DNA of 64,000 nt from Curtobacterium aurantiacum (lineage in GTDB: Bacteria; Actinomycetota; Actinomycetes; Actinomycetales; Microbacteriaceae). The position numbers and the translations under genes were made by a program. Below the pieces are notes generated by a model. The model was not told the origin of the DNA. It saw only the letters and a list, made by a program, of their open reading frames with translations, and ran no database searches. Each line of letters begins with the position of its first letter. Positions within the stretch are counted from its first letter, which is position 1. This document shows positions 17,430 through 26,311 of this stretch, one piece after another. The stretch covers positions 62,001 to 126,000 of the forward strand of contig NZ_JAHEWN010000006.1 of NCBI RefSeq assembly GCF_018598555.1. Direction: 5' to 3'.

Positions 17430-18731
17430 GTGACGGACGGTCGGGTGAGCAGGAACGTGCTCGGGCGCCGGTACCTCTCCGCCTGGATCGGCTTCTCGGC
17501 CGGTGGACGGTTCAGCCAGGCGCTCGCGACGGTCATCGTGCTGTTCGGGTTCGGCCAGCCCACCGTCGAGGCACTGGTCGGTCGGGCGGGGACGTGGGCG
17601 GTGCTCGTGACGCTGTTCGTGCTCGCGGGCCTGAGCCTGCTCGGGCAGCGGTACCGGATCGAGTGGCACGGGGTCCTCCCCCTCTCGCTGCTGGCCTTCG
17701 TCGGCTACTGCGCGTTGAGCGTGCTGTGGAGCGAGTACTCGTGGGTGGCGCTCCGCGGCCTGGTGCAGACGGTCTGCTTCATCGGCCTCGGGCTGTACCT
17801 GGCGCTGGGCCGCGACCTGGTGCAGGTGATCCGGGCCTCGGGCGACGCGTTCCGCATCCTGCTCGTGACCGCCCTCGGGCTCGAGGTCCTGTCCGGCCTG
17901 GTCCTCGACGTCCCGTTCCCGGCGTTCGGCATCCGCGGCGACATCGCGTACGGCGGCCCGATCCAGGGCATCGGCGGCACGCGCAACTTCATGGGCTTCA
18001 TCGCCGCGATGGCCCTCGTCACATTCGTGGTCGAGTTCCTCACCCGCTCCGTCACCGTCTGGCGTGCGATCGCCTCGACCTCGCTCGCCGTCATCGCCCT
18101 GATGCTCGTGCAGTCCCCCATCACCGGACTCGCGATGATCGCGCTCGCCGTCACGGCCCTGGCGCTCTGGTCACTCCGGCACGCGCGGCCGGCGACCAGA
18201 CCGGTGGTCAACGGCGTCCTGGGGGCGGCGGTCCTGCTGACGCTCGCCGTCGGGGTGCTCGCCCGGCACCGTCTGCTCGCCGAGATCGGGGCCGCCGGCG
18301 GCACGGCGACCCGGACCGACCTCTGGTCGCAGATCCGGGTCCTGGTGGAGCGCTACCCGATCCAGGGCTGGGGCTGGGTCGGCACGTGGCCGACCGAACC
18401 CGTGGTGCCCTACGTCACGCTGATCGACCCCGCCGGGGTCCGCTTCACCTCGGGGCTGAACGCCTTCGTGGACGCCTGGCTGCAGATCGGCTTCGCGGGC
18501 ACGCTCCTCCTCGGGATCACGGCGCTGCTCGCGTTCGCGCGCGCCTGGGTGACGGCGACGACGTTCCCCGGGGTGGCCTACGTGTGGCCGGCCGCGGTGC
18601 TCGTGCTGCTCGCCGTCACCAGTACGGCCGAGAGCTACCTGCTGCACGGTGCGGGGCTGATGTTCTTCGTGACGGTGCTCGTGATCGCCGCGCGTCGGCG
18701 CTCGTGGCGCCGCCACCTGCCGCGCGTGTAG
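17430..18731 (+). CDS. Second O-antigen ligase/polymerase-like membrane protein
   Basis: The 433-residue membrane protein has about 11 helices and the same Wzy_C layout as the 14523 gene: TRTDLWSQIRVLVERYPIQG, GWGWVGTW and GLNAFVDAWLQIGFAG. Two such genes three kilobases apart suggest separate polymerisation and ligation steps or two different glycans. GTG at 17430 lies six bases after CAAGAT; the upstream in-frame ATG at 17355 would extend into the promoter. The 3' end faces a convergent mannosyltransferase gene across a 283-base gap filled with inverted repeats. Confidence 0.86.
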   Translation: MTDGRVSRNVLGRRYLSAWIGFSAGGRFSQALATVIVLFGFGQPTVEALVGRAGTWAVLVTLFVLAGLSLLGQRYRIEWHGVLPLSLLAFVGYCALSVLWSEYSWVALRGLVQTVCFIGLGLYLALGRDLVQVIRASGDAFRILLVTALGLEVLSGLVLDVPFPAFGIRGDIAYGGPIQGIGGTRNFMGFIAAMALVTFVVEFLTRSVTVWRAIASTSLAVIALMLVQSPITGLAMIALAVTALALWSLRHARPATRPVVNGVLGAAVLLTLAVGVLARHRLLAEIGAAGGTATRTDLWSQIRVLVERYPIQGWGWVGTWPTEPVVPYVTLIDPAGVRFTSGLNAFVDAWLQIGFAGTLLLGITALLAFARAWVTATTFPGVAYVWPAAVLVLLAVTSTAESYLLHGAGLMFFVTVLVIAARRRSWRRHLPRV

Positions 18732-19014
18732 CGCGGGCTGCGCGCCGTGGCACTTCGTGCGCAGGAATGGTCGCCTCCGCGGAGGCGACCCGACCGTTGC
18801 TGCTCACGAAGTGGCGGGACGGCGCGCCCCACCGCCGGACGGGAGGCTCGTTGCGGCCCCGCACCGCGCCTCCAGGCCGTCGCGCCGAACGTTCCGGACG
18901 CGCCGCGCTTCGTGAGCAGGAATGGTCGCCCCTGCGGACGCGACCCGACCGTTCCTGCTCACGAAGTGGCGGGACGGCGCGCCCCAGCGCCGGACGGGAG
19001 GCCCGTGGTGCGTC
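18732..19014. repeat. Convergent gap with two copies of a hairpin unit
   Basis: This 283-base gap holds two homologous units. Unit A has arms at 18751-18773 and 18791-18813; unit B has arms at 18908-18928 and 18946-18966 with a single mismatch. Both read CTTCGTG.GCAGGAATGGTCG and are followed by GTGGCGGGACGGCGCGCCCC and GGACGGGAGG. Within unit A, 18770-18789 is a perfect 20-base palindrome. The units are 155 bases apart. No gene is seen here. Confidence 0.85.
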
Positions 19015-19761
19015 TCAGGGGCGCGTGCGGCGACCGAGACGGCGCTGCACACCCCACTGGGTGACGCGGAGCATCGCCTCGAGGACGATGGACCGGCTCA
19101 TCTTGGAGACGCCGTGCACGCGGTCACGGAAGCGGATCGGCACCTCGACGATGCGGCCGCCGAGGGCGTCCACGCGGAGCGTCATGTCGACCTGGAAGCA
19201 GTAGCCCTTCGAGTCCACCGAACCGAGGTCCATCCGCGCGATCGCCGACGAGCGGTACACGCGGTACCCGGCGGTGATGTCCCGCACGTCCAGCCCGAGC
19301 ACGAGCCGGGCGTACGTGTTTGCGCCCCGGCTCAGCGCCTGGCGCCGGAGCGGCCAGTCGACCACCGACCCACCGGGGACCCAGCGGGACCCGATGGCGA
19401 GCAGGACGTCGTCGGAAGCGGTCACGGCGTCGACCAGGGCCGGCAACCGGTCGGCCGGGTGCGAGCCGTCGGCGTCCATCTCGACCAGCAGCGGGTAGCC
19501 GCGCTCCAGACCCCACCGGAACCCGGCGACGTACGCCGTGCCGAGCCCGAGCTTGCCGGAGCGCTGCAGCAGGTGCACCCGGTCGTCCGCGGCCGCCAGG
19601 GACCGCACGATGTCCCCGGTGCCGTCCGGGCTGCCGTCGTCGACGACGAGCAGGTGGGCACCGGGCACCGCCACCAGCACGGCGGCGGTGATCGCACGGA
19701 TGTTCTCCGCCTCGTCGTACGTCGGGACGATGACGAGGGCGGTGGTCTCCCCCGGGGTCAC
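19015..19761 (-). CDS. GT2, polyprenol-phosphate mannose synthase (Ppm1/Dpm1-like)
   Basis: The 248-residue soluble GT-A enzyme has PTYDEAENI at the N-terminus, VVDDGSPDGT, the metal-binding DADGSHP motif, GSRWVPGG and the C-terminal RFRDRVHGVSKMS segment, all typical of dolichol/polyprenol-phosphate mannose synthases. It transfers mannose from GDP-mannose to polyprenyl phosphate at the inner leaflet; the product is the donor for GT-C enzymes outside. The GTG start overlaps the preceding glycosyltransferase stop by four bases, so both are in one operon. No acyltransferase or membrane domain is fused. The 3' end faces the repeat-rich gap. Confidence 0.9.
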   Translation of the reverse strand: MTPGETTALVIVPTYDEAENIRAITAAVLVAVPGAHLLVVDDGSPDGTGDIVRSLAAADDRVHLLQRSGKLGLGTAYVAGFRWGLERGYPLLVEMDADGSHPADRLPALVDAVTASDDVLLAIGSRWVPGGSVVDWPLRRQALSRGANTYARLVLGLDVRDITAGYRVYRSSAIARMDLGSVDSKGYCFQVDMTLRVDALGGRIVEVPIRFRDRVHGVSKMSRSIVLEAMLRVTQWGVQRRLGRRTRP

Positions 19762-22244
19762 CGGTTCAGGCGCCGCTTCACCTTGCCGGCGACGCTCCGG
19801 GGGCCCTCGGTGCGCAGGTAGTGCACCGCACGGCCGAGGTCGTAGCGGACGCCGGAGAGCTTCTTGCGCTCCGGGACGCGGACGCGCATCTTGTGCGGCT
19901 CGATCGACGACGCGGTGTCGCGCACCGACTTGTCCGCAGCGCGGATCGGGTTCCGGCAGAACTCGACGAGCGGGGCGAGGACGTTCTCCCACGTGAACTG
20001 CTCGCGCACGCGGTCGACGTTGCCGATGAACTCGGTGCGGGCCTTCTTGTCGAAGAGCGCCGTCTCGAGCGCGGTGGCCAGGCCGTCGATGTCCTGCTCG
20101 TGCACCGCGATGCCGAGCTTCTCCTCGGCGACGAGGTCACCGAACGAGTCCCCGGCCGTCGTGACGATCGGCAGGCGTGCCCACAGGTAGTCGAGGATGC
20201 GGGTGCGGAACGAGAAGGTGGTCTCGAGGTGCTCGTAGTGCGTCGAGACGCCGGCGTCGGCCTCGAGCAGGTAGGCGCCGCGCTCCTCGTACGGGATCCA
20301 CTGGTCGTTGAAGAACACGTGCTTGCCGGTGAGACCGAGGGCGTCGGCCTCGGCGCGGACCTTCGCGACGATGTCCATCTCGGGGACGTCGGGGTTCGGG
20401 TGCTGCACGCCCATGAAGAAGAGCTTGACCGACGGACGGCGCTCGGCGAGCTGCGCGATCGAGCGGACCAGGGTGATCGGGTCGAACCAGTCGTAGATCC
20501 CCCCGCCCCAGACGACGAGCTTGTCGTTCTTGCCGATGCCGGGCACGACGCCCTTGACCCGCTGCTGGTCGTGCACCGGCGGGGTCGACGACAGCCCGAA
20601 CGGCACGACACCGATGAGCGAGCGCAGGTCGGCGTCCCGCGAGTACGTGCGGGCGTTCACGCGGCCGGAGCCGGCGAGCTGGCCGAGCCAGAACATGCGC
20701 TGACGCTCCGAGGCACAGATGAAGTAGTCGCCGAGCTCGAGCTGGTGGTTCAGGGTGTCCGAGGCGTCGAGGATCTGACGGTTCCACTTGTCGACGTCGT
20801 CGCTGCGGCCCTGCTCGAGCTGCTCGAGGTGCAGCGGGTCGTAGACGTCGACGACCAGGATCTTGCTGGTCGACTCGAGCACCGGGAACAGCCGGAGCGC
20901 GTGACCCTGCACGATGATGACGTCGGCCCAGCCCTCGTGCTCGACCATCTGGCGCGGGTGGCGGTGCGGGACCGTGACGACCTCGTACGACGGGTCGATC
21001 GGCGACGAGCGGGTCAGGCTGACCACGCGGACGTCGTGCTCGGACGCGAGCTGCTTCGCCATCTGGGTCGCGCGGATCGCCGGACCGGCCATCTTCGCGC
21101 CGATCGAGTCGCCGGTGATGATGAGGACGCGGCGGCGGGTGCCGACCTCGAGCACGCCGAGGGAGTGCACGATCTTGTCGTAGCCGGCCAGGTAGTTCTC
21201 GATCGGGTACGCGGGCTCGTCGCGGTTGCCGAACAGGCGGAGGAGCTCGCGGTCCGACCGGACGCGGGTCGCCTGGATCTGCCGGCGGGACTCGGTCATC
21301 GACGGCAGCTGCTCGACGAACTGGTCGACGCCGTAGATGCCGGCCATGCTCGTCTTCGGCACCGGGATGGTGGGCACGCTGTCGTCGCCGGGGTTGCGCA
21401 GGTCGAGCTCGGTGGAGTCGAGTTCCCCGCGGCCCACGGCACGGCGGACGGCGAGTGCCAGCGAACCGGGCAGGGCGGCGGCGAGCTGCTCGTCGCCGAG
21501 GTTCTTGTAGAGCGTGAACAGGGCGTTCCGCTCGAGCAGGTAGGTCTCGCGGAAGTCGCCGAACTTGTTCATCGACGCGTGGTGCTTGTGGAACGCGACC
21601 GACTTCGGCTGGTACCGGAAGCGCCAGCCGAGCAGGTTGAGCCGCCAACCGAGGTCGACGTCCTCGTAGAACATGAAGTAGCGGTCGTCGAAGCCGTCGA
21701 GCTGCTCGAAGAGCTCGGCGCGGATGAACATCGCGGCGCCGGTGCCGAACAGGACGTCGGTCTCGCTCTCCCACCGGCCGGTGTCCGGCGACCCGGCGAA
21801 GGGCTTGTAGCCCATGCCGTACCAGGTCATGGCGGCCTCGGTGAAGTCGACGTTGACGCCTTCCCAGTCGAGGACCTTCGAGGCGACGGCGCCGATGTCG
21901 GCACCGGAGGCGAACGTGGCCATCGCCTCGCGCACCCAGCCGGTGTCCGGGCGGGCGTCGTTGTTGAGGAACGCCACGACCTCGCCGGAGGACTTCTCGA
22001 CGCCGAGGTTGCAGCCGCCGGTGAACCCGAGGTTCGCGCCGGCGTCGATCAGGGTGAAGTCGAGGGTCGAGGCCTTCAGACGTCCGAGGTGCTCGGGGCC
22101 CGAACCGTTCTCGACGACGATCACCTCGAGCTTGTCCTGCGGCCAGTCCTGCTTGCGGAGTTCCGCGATGCTCGTCAGGGTGTCGTCCGTGCCCTTGTAG
22201 TTCACGAGGATGACGGACACGACTCCCGGCTTGCGCTCTGTCAC
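19758..22244 (-). CDS. Bifunctional GT2-GT4 glycosyltransferase
   Basis: The 828-residue protein carries two glycosyltransferase modules. Residues about 5-310 are a GT2 GT-A domain (VSVILVNYKGTDDTL, VVENGSG, NNDA metal site, FYEDVDLGWRL as in rhamnosyltransferases). Residues about 370-790 are a GT-B domain with a GGGIYDWFDP nucleotide-binding loop and a SFRTRILDYLWARLP acceptor region similar to GT4 enzymes. It probably adds two successive sugars to one glycan. GTG at 22244 has GGAGGA six bases upstream. It heads a two-gene operon with the mannose synthase. Confidence 0.88.
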   Translation of the reverse strand: MTERKPGVVSVILVNYKGTDDTLTSIAELRKQDWPQDKLEVIVVENGSGPEHLGRLKASTLDFTLIDAGANLGFTGGCNLGVEKSSGEVVAFLNNDARPDTGWVREAMATFASGADIGAVASKVLDWEGVNVDFTEAAMTWYGMGYKPFAGSPDTGRWESETDVLFGTGAAMFIRAELFEQLDGFDDRYFMFYEDVDLGWRLNLLGWRFRYQPKSVAFHKHHASMNKFGDFRETYLLERNALFTLYKNLGDEQLAAALPGSLALAVRRAVGRGELDSTELDLRNPGDDSVPTIPVPKTSMAGIYGVDQFVEQLPSMTESRRQIQATRVRSDRELLRLFGNRDEPAYPIENYLAGYDKIVHSLGVLEVGTRRRVLIITGDSIGAKMAGPAIRATQMAKQLASEHDVRVVSLTRSSPIDPSYEVVTVPHRHPRQMVEHEGWADVIIVQGHALRLFPVLESTSKILVVDVYDPLHLEQLEQGRSDDVDKWNRQILDASDTLNHQLELGDYFICASERQRMFWLGQLAGSGRVNARTYSRDADLRSLIGVVPFGLSSTPPVHDQQRVKGVVPGIGKNDKLVVWGGGIYDWFDPITLVRSIAQLAERRPSVKLFFMGVQHPNPDVPEMDIVAKVRAEADALGLTGKHVFFNDQWIPYEERGAYLLEADAGVSTHYEHLETTFSFRTRILDYLWARLPIVTTAGDSFGDLVAEEKLGIAVHEQDIDGLATALETALFDKKARTEFIGNVDRVREQFTWENVLAPLVEFCRNPIRAADKSVRDTASSIEPHKMRVRVPERKKLSGVRYDLGRAVHYLRTEGPRSVAGKVKRRLNR

Positions 22245-22369
22245 GCGAGTTCCTCCAGCAGCTGCCGCGCACCGGGCGCGGATCGATGGCTCGGCCAGCG
22301 AGGTGCCGCGGGCCGATGACACCCTACAAGGCGCGCCCAGCGACTCCCTGTCGGCGCTGCGGATTCGTG

Positions 22370-22375
22370 CAGAAT
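22370..22375 (+). promoter_or_regulatory. -10 box CAGAAT for GT-B gene
   Basis: It ends seven bases before the GTG at 22383 and overlaps the alternative ATG at 22374. Confidence 0.55.
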
Positions 22376-22382
22376 GGCGTGC

Positions 22383-23669
22383 GTGACCGCAGTGATCCCG
22401 AGCACCCCCATGTCCTCTCCCCTCCGCGAGGACTACGCGGCCCTCGCGGCCGACGAGCACGCCGAGGGCCCCCGCGGCACGATCCGCTTCGCGGTGTCGA
22501 CCGCCGACCCGGCCGAGGGCAAGGGCGACCTGTTCGTCGCGCTCGGCCTGGCGCGGGCGCTCCGGGCCGAGGGCTGGGGTGTCGCGATGTGGCCGCTCGA
22601 GCGCTGGGGTGAGGAGCTCCCCGCCGACACGGCCGTCGTGGTCAGCATGATCGAGTCGTTCGTCCCCGGGTACGTGCCCGCCGGCACCGCCCTGGTGGCG
22701 TGGGTGCGCAACTGGACCGCCCGGTGGGCCGCTCTGCCGTACCTCGACGAGTTCGACGCCGTCTGGACGTCGTCCGGCACCGCCCGCGACGCGATCGCGG
22801 CGGCCTACACCGGCCCCGTCGAGGTCGTGCCCATCGGCGTCGACACCGAGCTGTTCACGACGGACGTGCCCGAACCGCGCGAGCGCACCGACCGCGCCGT
22901 CACGACGGTCAACTTCTGGGGCGTCCGTCGGCGCGTGCAGGACGTGCTCGCCGAGGTCGCCCCGGCGGAGCCGATCGTCTGGTTCGCCGCGAACGTCGAC
23001 CACGTCGAGGCCTCCGCGGGCGTCGAGCTCCGTCCGGCCGTGTCCTACTTCGCCCTGCCCGAGGTCTACCGTGCCGCCGGCTTCGTCGTCGACGACGTCA
23101 TCGAGCCGGCCGCCGAGTACGGCACCCTGAACTCCCGCCTGTACGAGTCGCTCGCGTCGGGCGCGCTGCCCGTCACCGACTGCGCGCTCGGGCTCGACGA
23201 GCTCGGCCTGTCCGACGTGCCGGTGTTCGAGGACGCCGACTCGCTCGAGCGCGTGCTCGCCATGCCCCGCGAGGAGCGCACCGCCCTGGTCGCCCGGCTG
23301 CGCGCCGTGGTCGTCGACCGGCACTCCTTCCGCAGCCGTGCCGAACAGGTCGGCCCCTCGCTCGACGCCGCCGTCGCAGCCGCCTCGGGTCGGAGCGGCG
23401 GGCGGAGCGCGTTCCTCCGCTGGGCGACCGCGCAGCGCGAGACGCTCCGGCAGGCGGAGCACGACCGTGACGTCCACCTGGCCGGCGTGCACGACATCAA
23501 CGCGCGCCTGGTCGCGTCGGAGCAGCAGGTCGGCGCGTACGACACCGCCCGCCGACTGGCCGAGGCGGAGCGCGACCAGATCGCGGCCCGCTTCGAGGGC
23601 CTCACCCGCTCCCCCGAGTACCGCCTGCTGCACGGTGTGGGCCTGATGGCGCGGCGCGTGCGCCGCTGA
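22383..23669 (+). CDS. GT-B glycosyltransferase with C-terminal coiled coil
   Basis: The 428-residue protein resembles group 1 / CgeB-like glycosyltransferases: an N-terminal ADPAEGKGDLFVALGLARAL helix, VWTSSGTARDAI, the sugar-nucleotide side LNSRLYESLASGALPV with the conserved Glu, and then about 90 residues of charged heptad-like helix (ETLRQAEHDRDVHLAG...) ending in an amphipathic LLHGVGLMARRVRR membrane-proximal tail. The tail could anchor it to the membrane. GTG at 22383 follows CAGAAT by seven bases; ATG at 22374 would overlap that box. Donor sugar unknown. Confidence 0.82.
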   Translation: MTAVIPSTPMSSPLREDYAALAADEHAEGPRGTIRFAVSTADPAEGKGDLFVALGLARALRAEGWGVAMWPLERWGEELPADTAVVVSMIESFVPGYVPAGTALVAWVRNWTARWAALPYLDEFDAVWTSSGTARDAIAAAYTGPVEVVPIGVDTELFTTDVPEPRERTDRAVTTVNFWGVRRRVQDVLAEVAPAEPIVWFAANVDHVEASAGVELRPAVSYFALPEVYRAAGFVVDDVIEPAAEYGTLNSRLYESLASGALPVTDCALGLDELGLSDVPVFEDADSLERVLAMPREERTALVARLRAVVVDRHSFRSRAEQVGPSLDAAVAAASGRSGGRSAFLRWATAQRETLRQAEHDRDVHLAGVHDINARLVASEQQVGAYDTARRLAEAERDQIAARFEGLTRSPEYRLLHGVGLMARRVRR

Positions 23670-23690
23670 CGGCCGTCGACGCGACCACGT

Positions 23691-23738
23691 GACGGACGGG
23701 AGGCCCGGTACCAGCTGGTACCGGGCCTCCCGTCCGTC
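23691..23738. terminator. Perfect 22-bp hairpin between convergent genes
   Basis: Arms 23691-23712 and 23717-23738 are fully complementary around an AGCT loop; the top is the palindrome GGTACCAGCTGGTACC. The stem base GACGGACGGGAGGCCCG is shared with hairpins at 47942, 51487 and 57279. It has no T-tract and would serve both flanking genes. Confidence 0.85.
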
Positions 23739-23749
23739 GTGGTGACCGT

Positions 23750-26311
23750 CTACTGCACGGTGACGGTCTTGGTGCCGAAGCTCTTGTAGGTGCCGCTCGG
23801 CAGGTCCTGGAAGTAGACGCGCACGGTGTGCGTGCCCTTCTTCACCCCGGTGAGCTTCCGCGACAGGCCGACGTCGGAACCCCAGTCCGGGTGCACGGCC
23901 TGCACGTCGGTGCGGGTCGCGTTGACGGTGCCCGGCGAGACGGCCACGCCGTCCAGGTGGATCTTGTACTTGACCGGGTCCCAGACGTCCGGGTCGATCG
24001 CCCAGCCGGCCACCGTGACGGTGCCCGCGCCGCCGGTGGCCGACTCGTACAGGCCCTTGACCGAGCCGGTCTTGCCCGTCTTGCCGGTGGTCGGCGGGTC
24101 GGTGACCGTCACGCTCTTCGTGCCGAAGCTCTTGTACGTGCCGCTCGGCAGCTCCTGGAAGTACACCCGCACCGTGTGGGTGCCGGCGCTCAGCCCCGGG
24201 ATCTTCAGGGAGAGTCCGACGTCGGAGCCCCACGCGGGGTGCACGGCCTCGACGTCGGTCCGCTTGGCGTTCGCCGCACCGGGGGCGATGGCGACGCCGT
24301 CGACGTGGATCTTGTACGCGACCGGGTCCCAGACGTCGGGGTCGATCGCCCACCCGCGCACCGTGGCGCTGTTCACGCCGCCGACCACGGACTCGAACGC
24401 ACCCTTGACCGAACCGGTCTTGCCCGTCTTGCCGGTCGTGCCGGACGCGTCGGGTTCGGCCGTCGAGGCGGCGCTCACGGTCACGGTCTTCGTGCCGAAG
24501 CTGACGTACTTGCCGCCCTGCAGGTCCTGGAAGTAGACCCGCACGGTGTGCTTGCCCGCCTTCAGGCCGGTGAGCCGGAGCGTCAGGCCGACGTCCGAGC
24601 CCCACGTCGGGTGCGTCGCCTCGACGTCGGTGCGCGTGGCGTCCGCGACACCGCTGTTCGTGCTCACGCCGTCGACGTGGATCTTGTACTTGACGGGGTC
24701 CCAGACGTCCGGGTCGATCGCCCAGCCGCGCACCGTGGCCGTGCCGACGCCACCGGTGACGGAGTCGTACGAGCCGCGCACCGTTCCGGTCTTGCCGGTC
24801 TTGCCGGTGGTCGGGGCGTCGACGACGACCGACTTCGACGCGACCTTGACGTACTTCGTGCCGGGCTTGTCCATCACGTACAGCGTCACGGCGCGCTTGC
24901 CCGCGCTGATGCCGCCGATCGTCTTCGAGAAGCCGAGGGTGCTGCCGACGCCGGGGTAGACCTTCGCCACGTCGGTGCGGGTCTTGTCCGCCGTGCCGGT
25001 GGCCTTGCTCACGCCGTCGACGAGGATCTTCCATGAGCCGGGCTTGGAGGAGTCGGGGTCGAGGACCCAGCCGCTCGCCGAGATCGTGCCGACGCCGCCG
25101 GTCGCCGAGTCGAGGACACCCTTCGGCGCTGCGCTCGTGATGGTCCGGGTGTAGCAGCCGAGCAGGGTGTTCGCGCCGCGGCCCTGGTTGATGGCGTAGC
25201 TGCAGACGGAGTGCTTGCCGAGGCTCAGCCCGGTCAGTTCGGCCGAGAACCCGTGCCTGGTGTTGTTCGCGCCGAGGGTGCCGGCGAGGTCGCTGCGGGT
25301 CTTGTCCGCGGTGACGGTCTTCGTGCCGGCGCCGTCGACGTAGAACGCCACGCGCAGGGCGTTGGTGGTGTCGGGGTCGGCGGCCCACCCGGTGACGGTG
25401 ATCGACGAGGTGGAGGTCGCGGTCACGGAGTCGACGTCGCCGTACGGGTTGCCGCCGCCGGCCGCGGCACCGAACCAGTCGGTGTACATGCGCCAGAAGT
25501 TGCGGTTGCCGTAGGCCGAGCAGCTGTCGCCGGAGCCGTAGAGGTTCGACATGGCGGCGGCGTTCGGGGTGTACGGCGTGTAGATGTACAGCCCGGCGGT
25601 GGCCTGGTTCTGGATGTAGACGGACTTCCGGCCGCACGCCGAGTTCGGGTTGAGCAGGATCGAGTTCGTCCGGCCCGCCTGGTACGCCCACGACGTCGGG
25701 GACGCCTGGTACCGCTTGAACTGCAGGGCGGCGGCGTAGACCTGCTGGCCGAAGCCGTAGTACGCCGGGTCGCACGGGGCGGTGTCCGGGCACGCGAAGC
25801 CGGTGGCGTGCAGGTACATGTAGGACGTCGGCGAGGACGTCGTGACGATGCCCTGCTCCTTCTGCAGGAGCACGAGGAGCACCTTCTGGCTGATGCCGCA
25901 CGCGGCACCGACCTGGGCGATCATCGTCGCGGCCGTCTTGGTGCCGCCGGCGATGGCCTTGCACCGACCGGAGACGGCGCCGATGGAGCTCATCTTCTGC
26001 GAGAAGTCCTTCAGGCAGGCGGGGCCGCCGGACGCCTTGCGGCAGTTCGGCGCGACGCTCGTCAGGAACGACTGCACGGCGGCGGCGCTCATCGCCGAAC
26101 CGTTGTAGAAGTTCGCGTCGCTGATGATGTTGCCCGGGTCGAAGTCCGAGGCGACGGCGGCCGAGGCCGACCGGGTCGTGGCCTGCTCCGCGAGCACGGT
26201 GCCGAAGGTCAGGCCGCTCACCGCGACGGCAAGGGACGCGACCAGGGCCAACGAGCTCCGGAAGGACCGACGGACGGGTCGGTCGGGGCGGGGGGAACGG
26301 GTGGGACGCAT
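23750..26311 (-). CDS. Secreted lysozyme-like protein with five 'GWAxDPD' repeat modules
   Basis: The 853-residue product has a signal peptide (about residues 1-52) and a Cys-rich domain (54-290) with LLVLLQKEQG around Glu152, which resembles lysozyme/transglycosylase folds of actinobacterial exoproteins. Five modules of about 110 residues follow, each with DSxTGG, GWAIDPD, VDG and R-x-DV positions. The last three are almost identical and joined by TTGKTGKTG linkers. The first module has Cys residues, as in the GH6 protein at 46155. Export and wall association are inferred; the enzymatic activity is a guess from the Glu motif. It is downstream of a lipoprotein in one operon. Confidence 0.85.
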   Translation of the reverse strand: MRPTRSPRPDRPVRRSFRSSLALVASLAVAVSGLTFGTVLAEQATTRSASAAVASDFDPGNIISDANFYNGSAMSAAAVQSFLTSVAPNCRKASGGPACLKDFSQKMSSIGAVSGRCKAIAGGTKTAATMIAQVGAACGISQKVLLVLLQKEQGIVTTSSPTSYMYLHATGFACPDTAPCDPAYYGFGQQVYAAALQFKRYQASPTSWAYQAGRTNSILLNPNSACGRKSVYIQNQATAGLYIYTPYTPNAAAMSNLYGSGDSCSAYGNRNFWRMYTDWFGAAAGGGNPYGDVDSVTATSTSSITVTGWAADPDTTNALRVAFYVDGAGTKTVTADKTRSDLAGTLGANNTRHGFSAELTGLSLGKHSVCSYAINQGRGANTLLGCYTRTITSAAPKGVLDSATGGVGTISASGWVLDPDSSKPGSWKILVDGVSKATGTADKTRTDVAKVYPGVGSTLGFSKTIGGISAGKRAVTLYVMDKPGTKYVKVASKSVVVDAPTTGKTGKTGTVRGSYDSVTGGVGTATVRGWAIDPDVWDPVKYKIHVDGVSTNSGVADATRTDVEATHPTWGSDVGLTLRLTGLKAGKHTVRVYFQDLQGGKYVSFGTKTVTVSAASTAEPDASGTTGKTGKTGSVKGAFESVVGGVNSATVRGWAIDPDVWDPVAYKIHVDGVAIAPGAANAKRTDVEAVHPAWGSDVGLSLKIPGLSAGTHTVRVYFQELPSGTYKSFGTKSVTVTDPPTTGKTGKTGSVKGLYESATGGAGTVTVAGWAIDPDVWDPVKYKIHLDGVAVSPGTVNATRTDVQAVHPDWGSDVGLSRKLTGVKKGTHTVRVYFQDLPSGTYKSFGTKTVTVQ
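23760..24830 (-). repeat. Near-identical tandem repeats encoding exoprotein modules 3-5
   Basis: Three units of about 350-370 bases repeat inside the 23750 gene, marked by the recurring GTGCCGAAGCT starts near 23772, 24120 and 24493. Their high nucleotide identity suggests recent duplication and makes this a likely place for copy-number change or assembly error. Confidence 0.85.

Noticed and set aside
18747-19204. Small open frames in the 18732-19014 gap
   Set aside because: They cross the inverted repeats, have no ribosome site and encode only repeat-derived sequence.
19821-22319. An 832-codon plus-strand open frame
   Set aside because: It is antisense to the GT2-GT4 fusion, whose motifs are intact.
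23760-24830. Regular repeats resembling an array
   Set aside because: The units are about 350 bases, in frame and encode protein modules, so it is not a CRISPR array.
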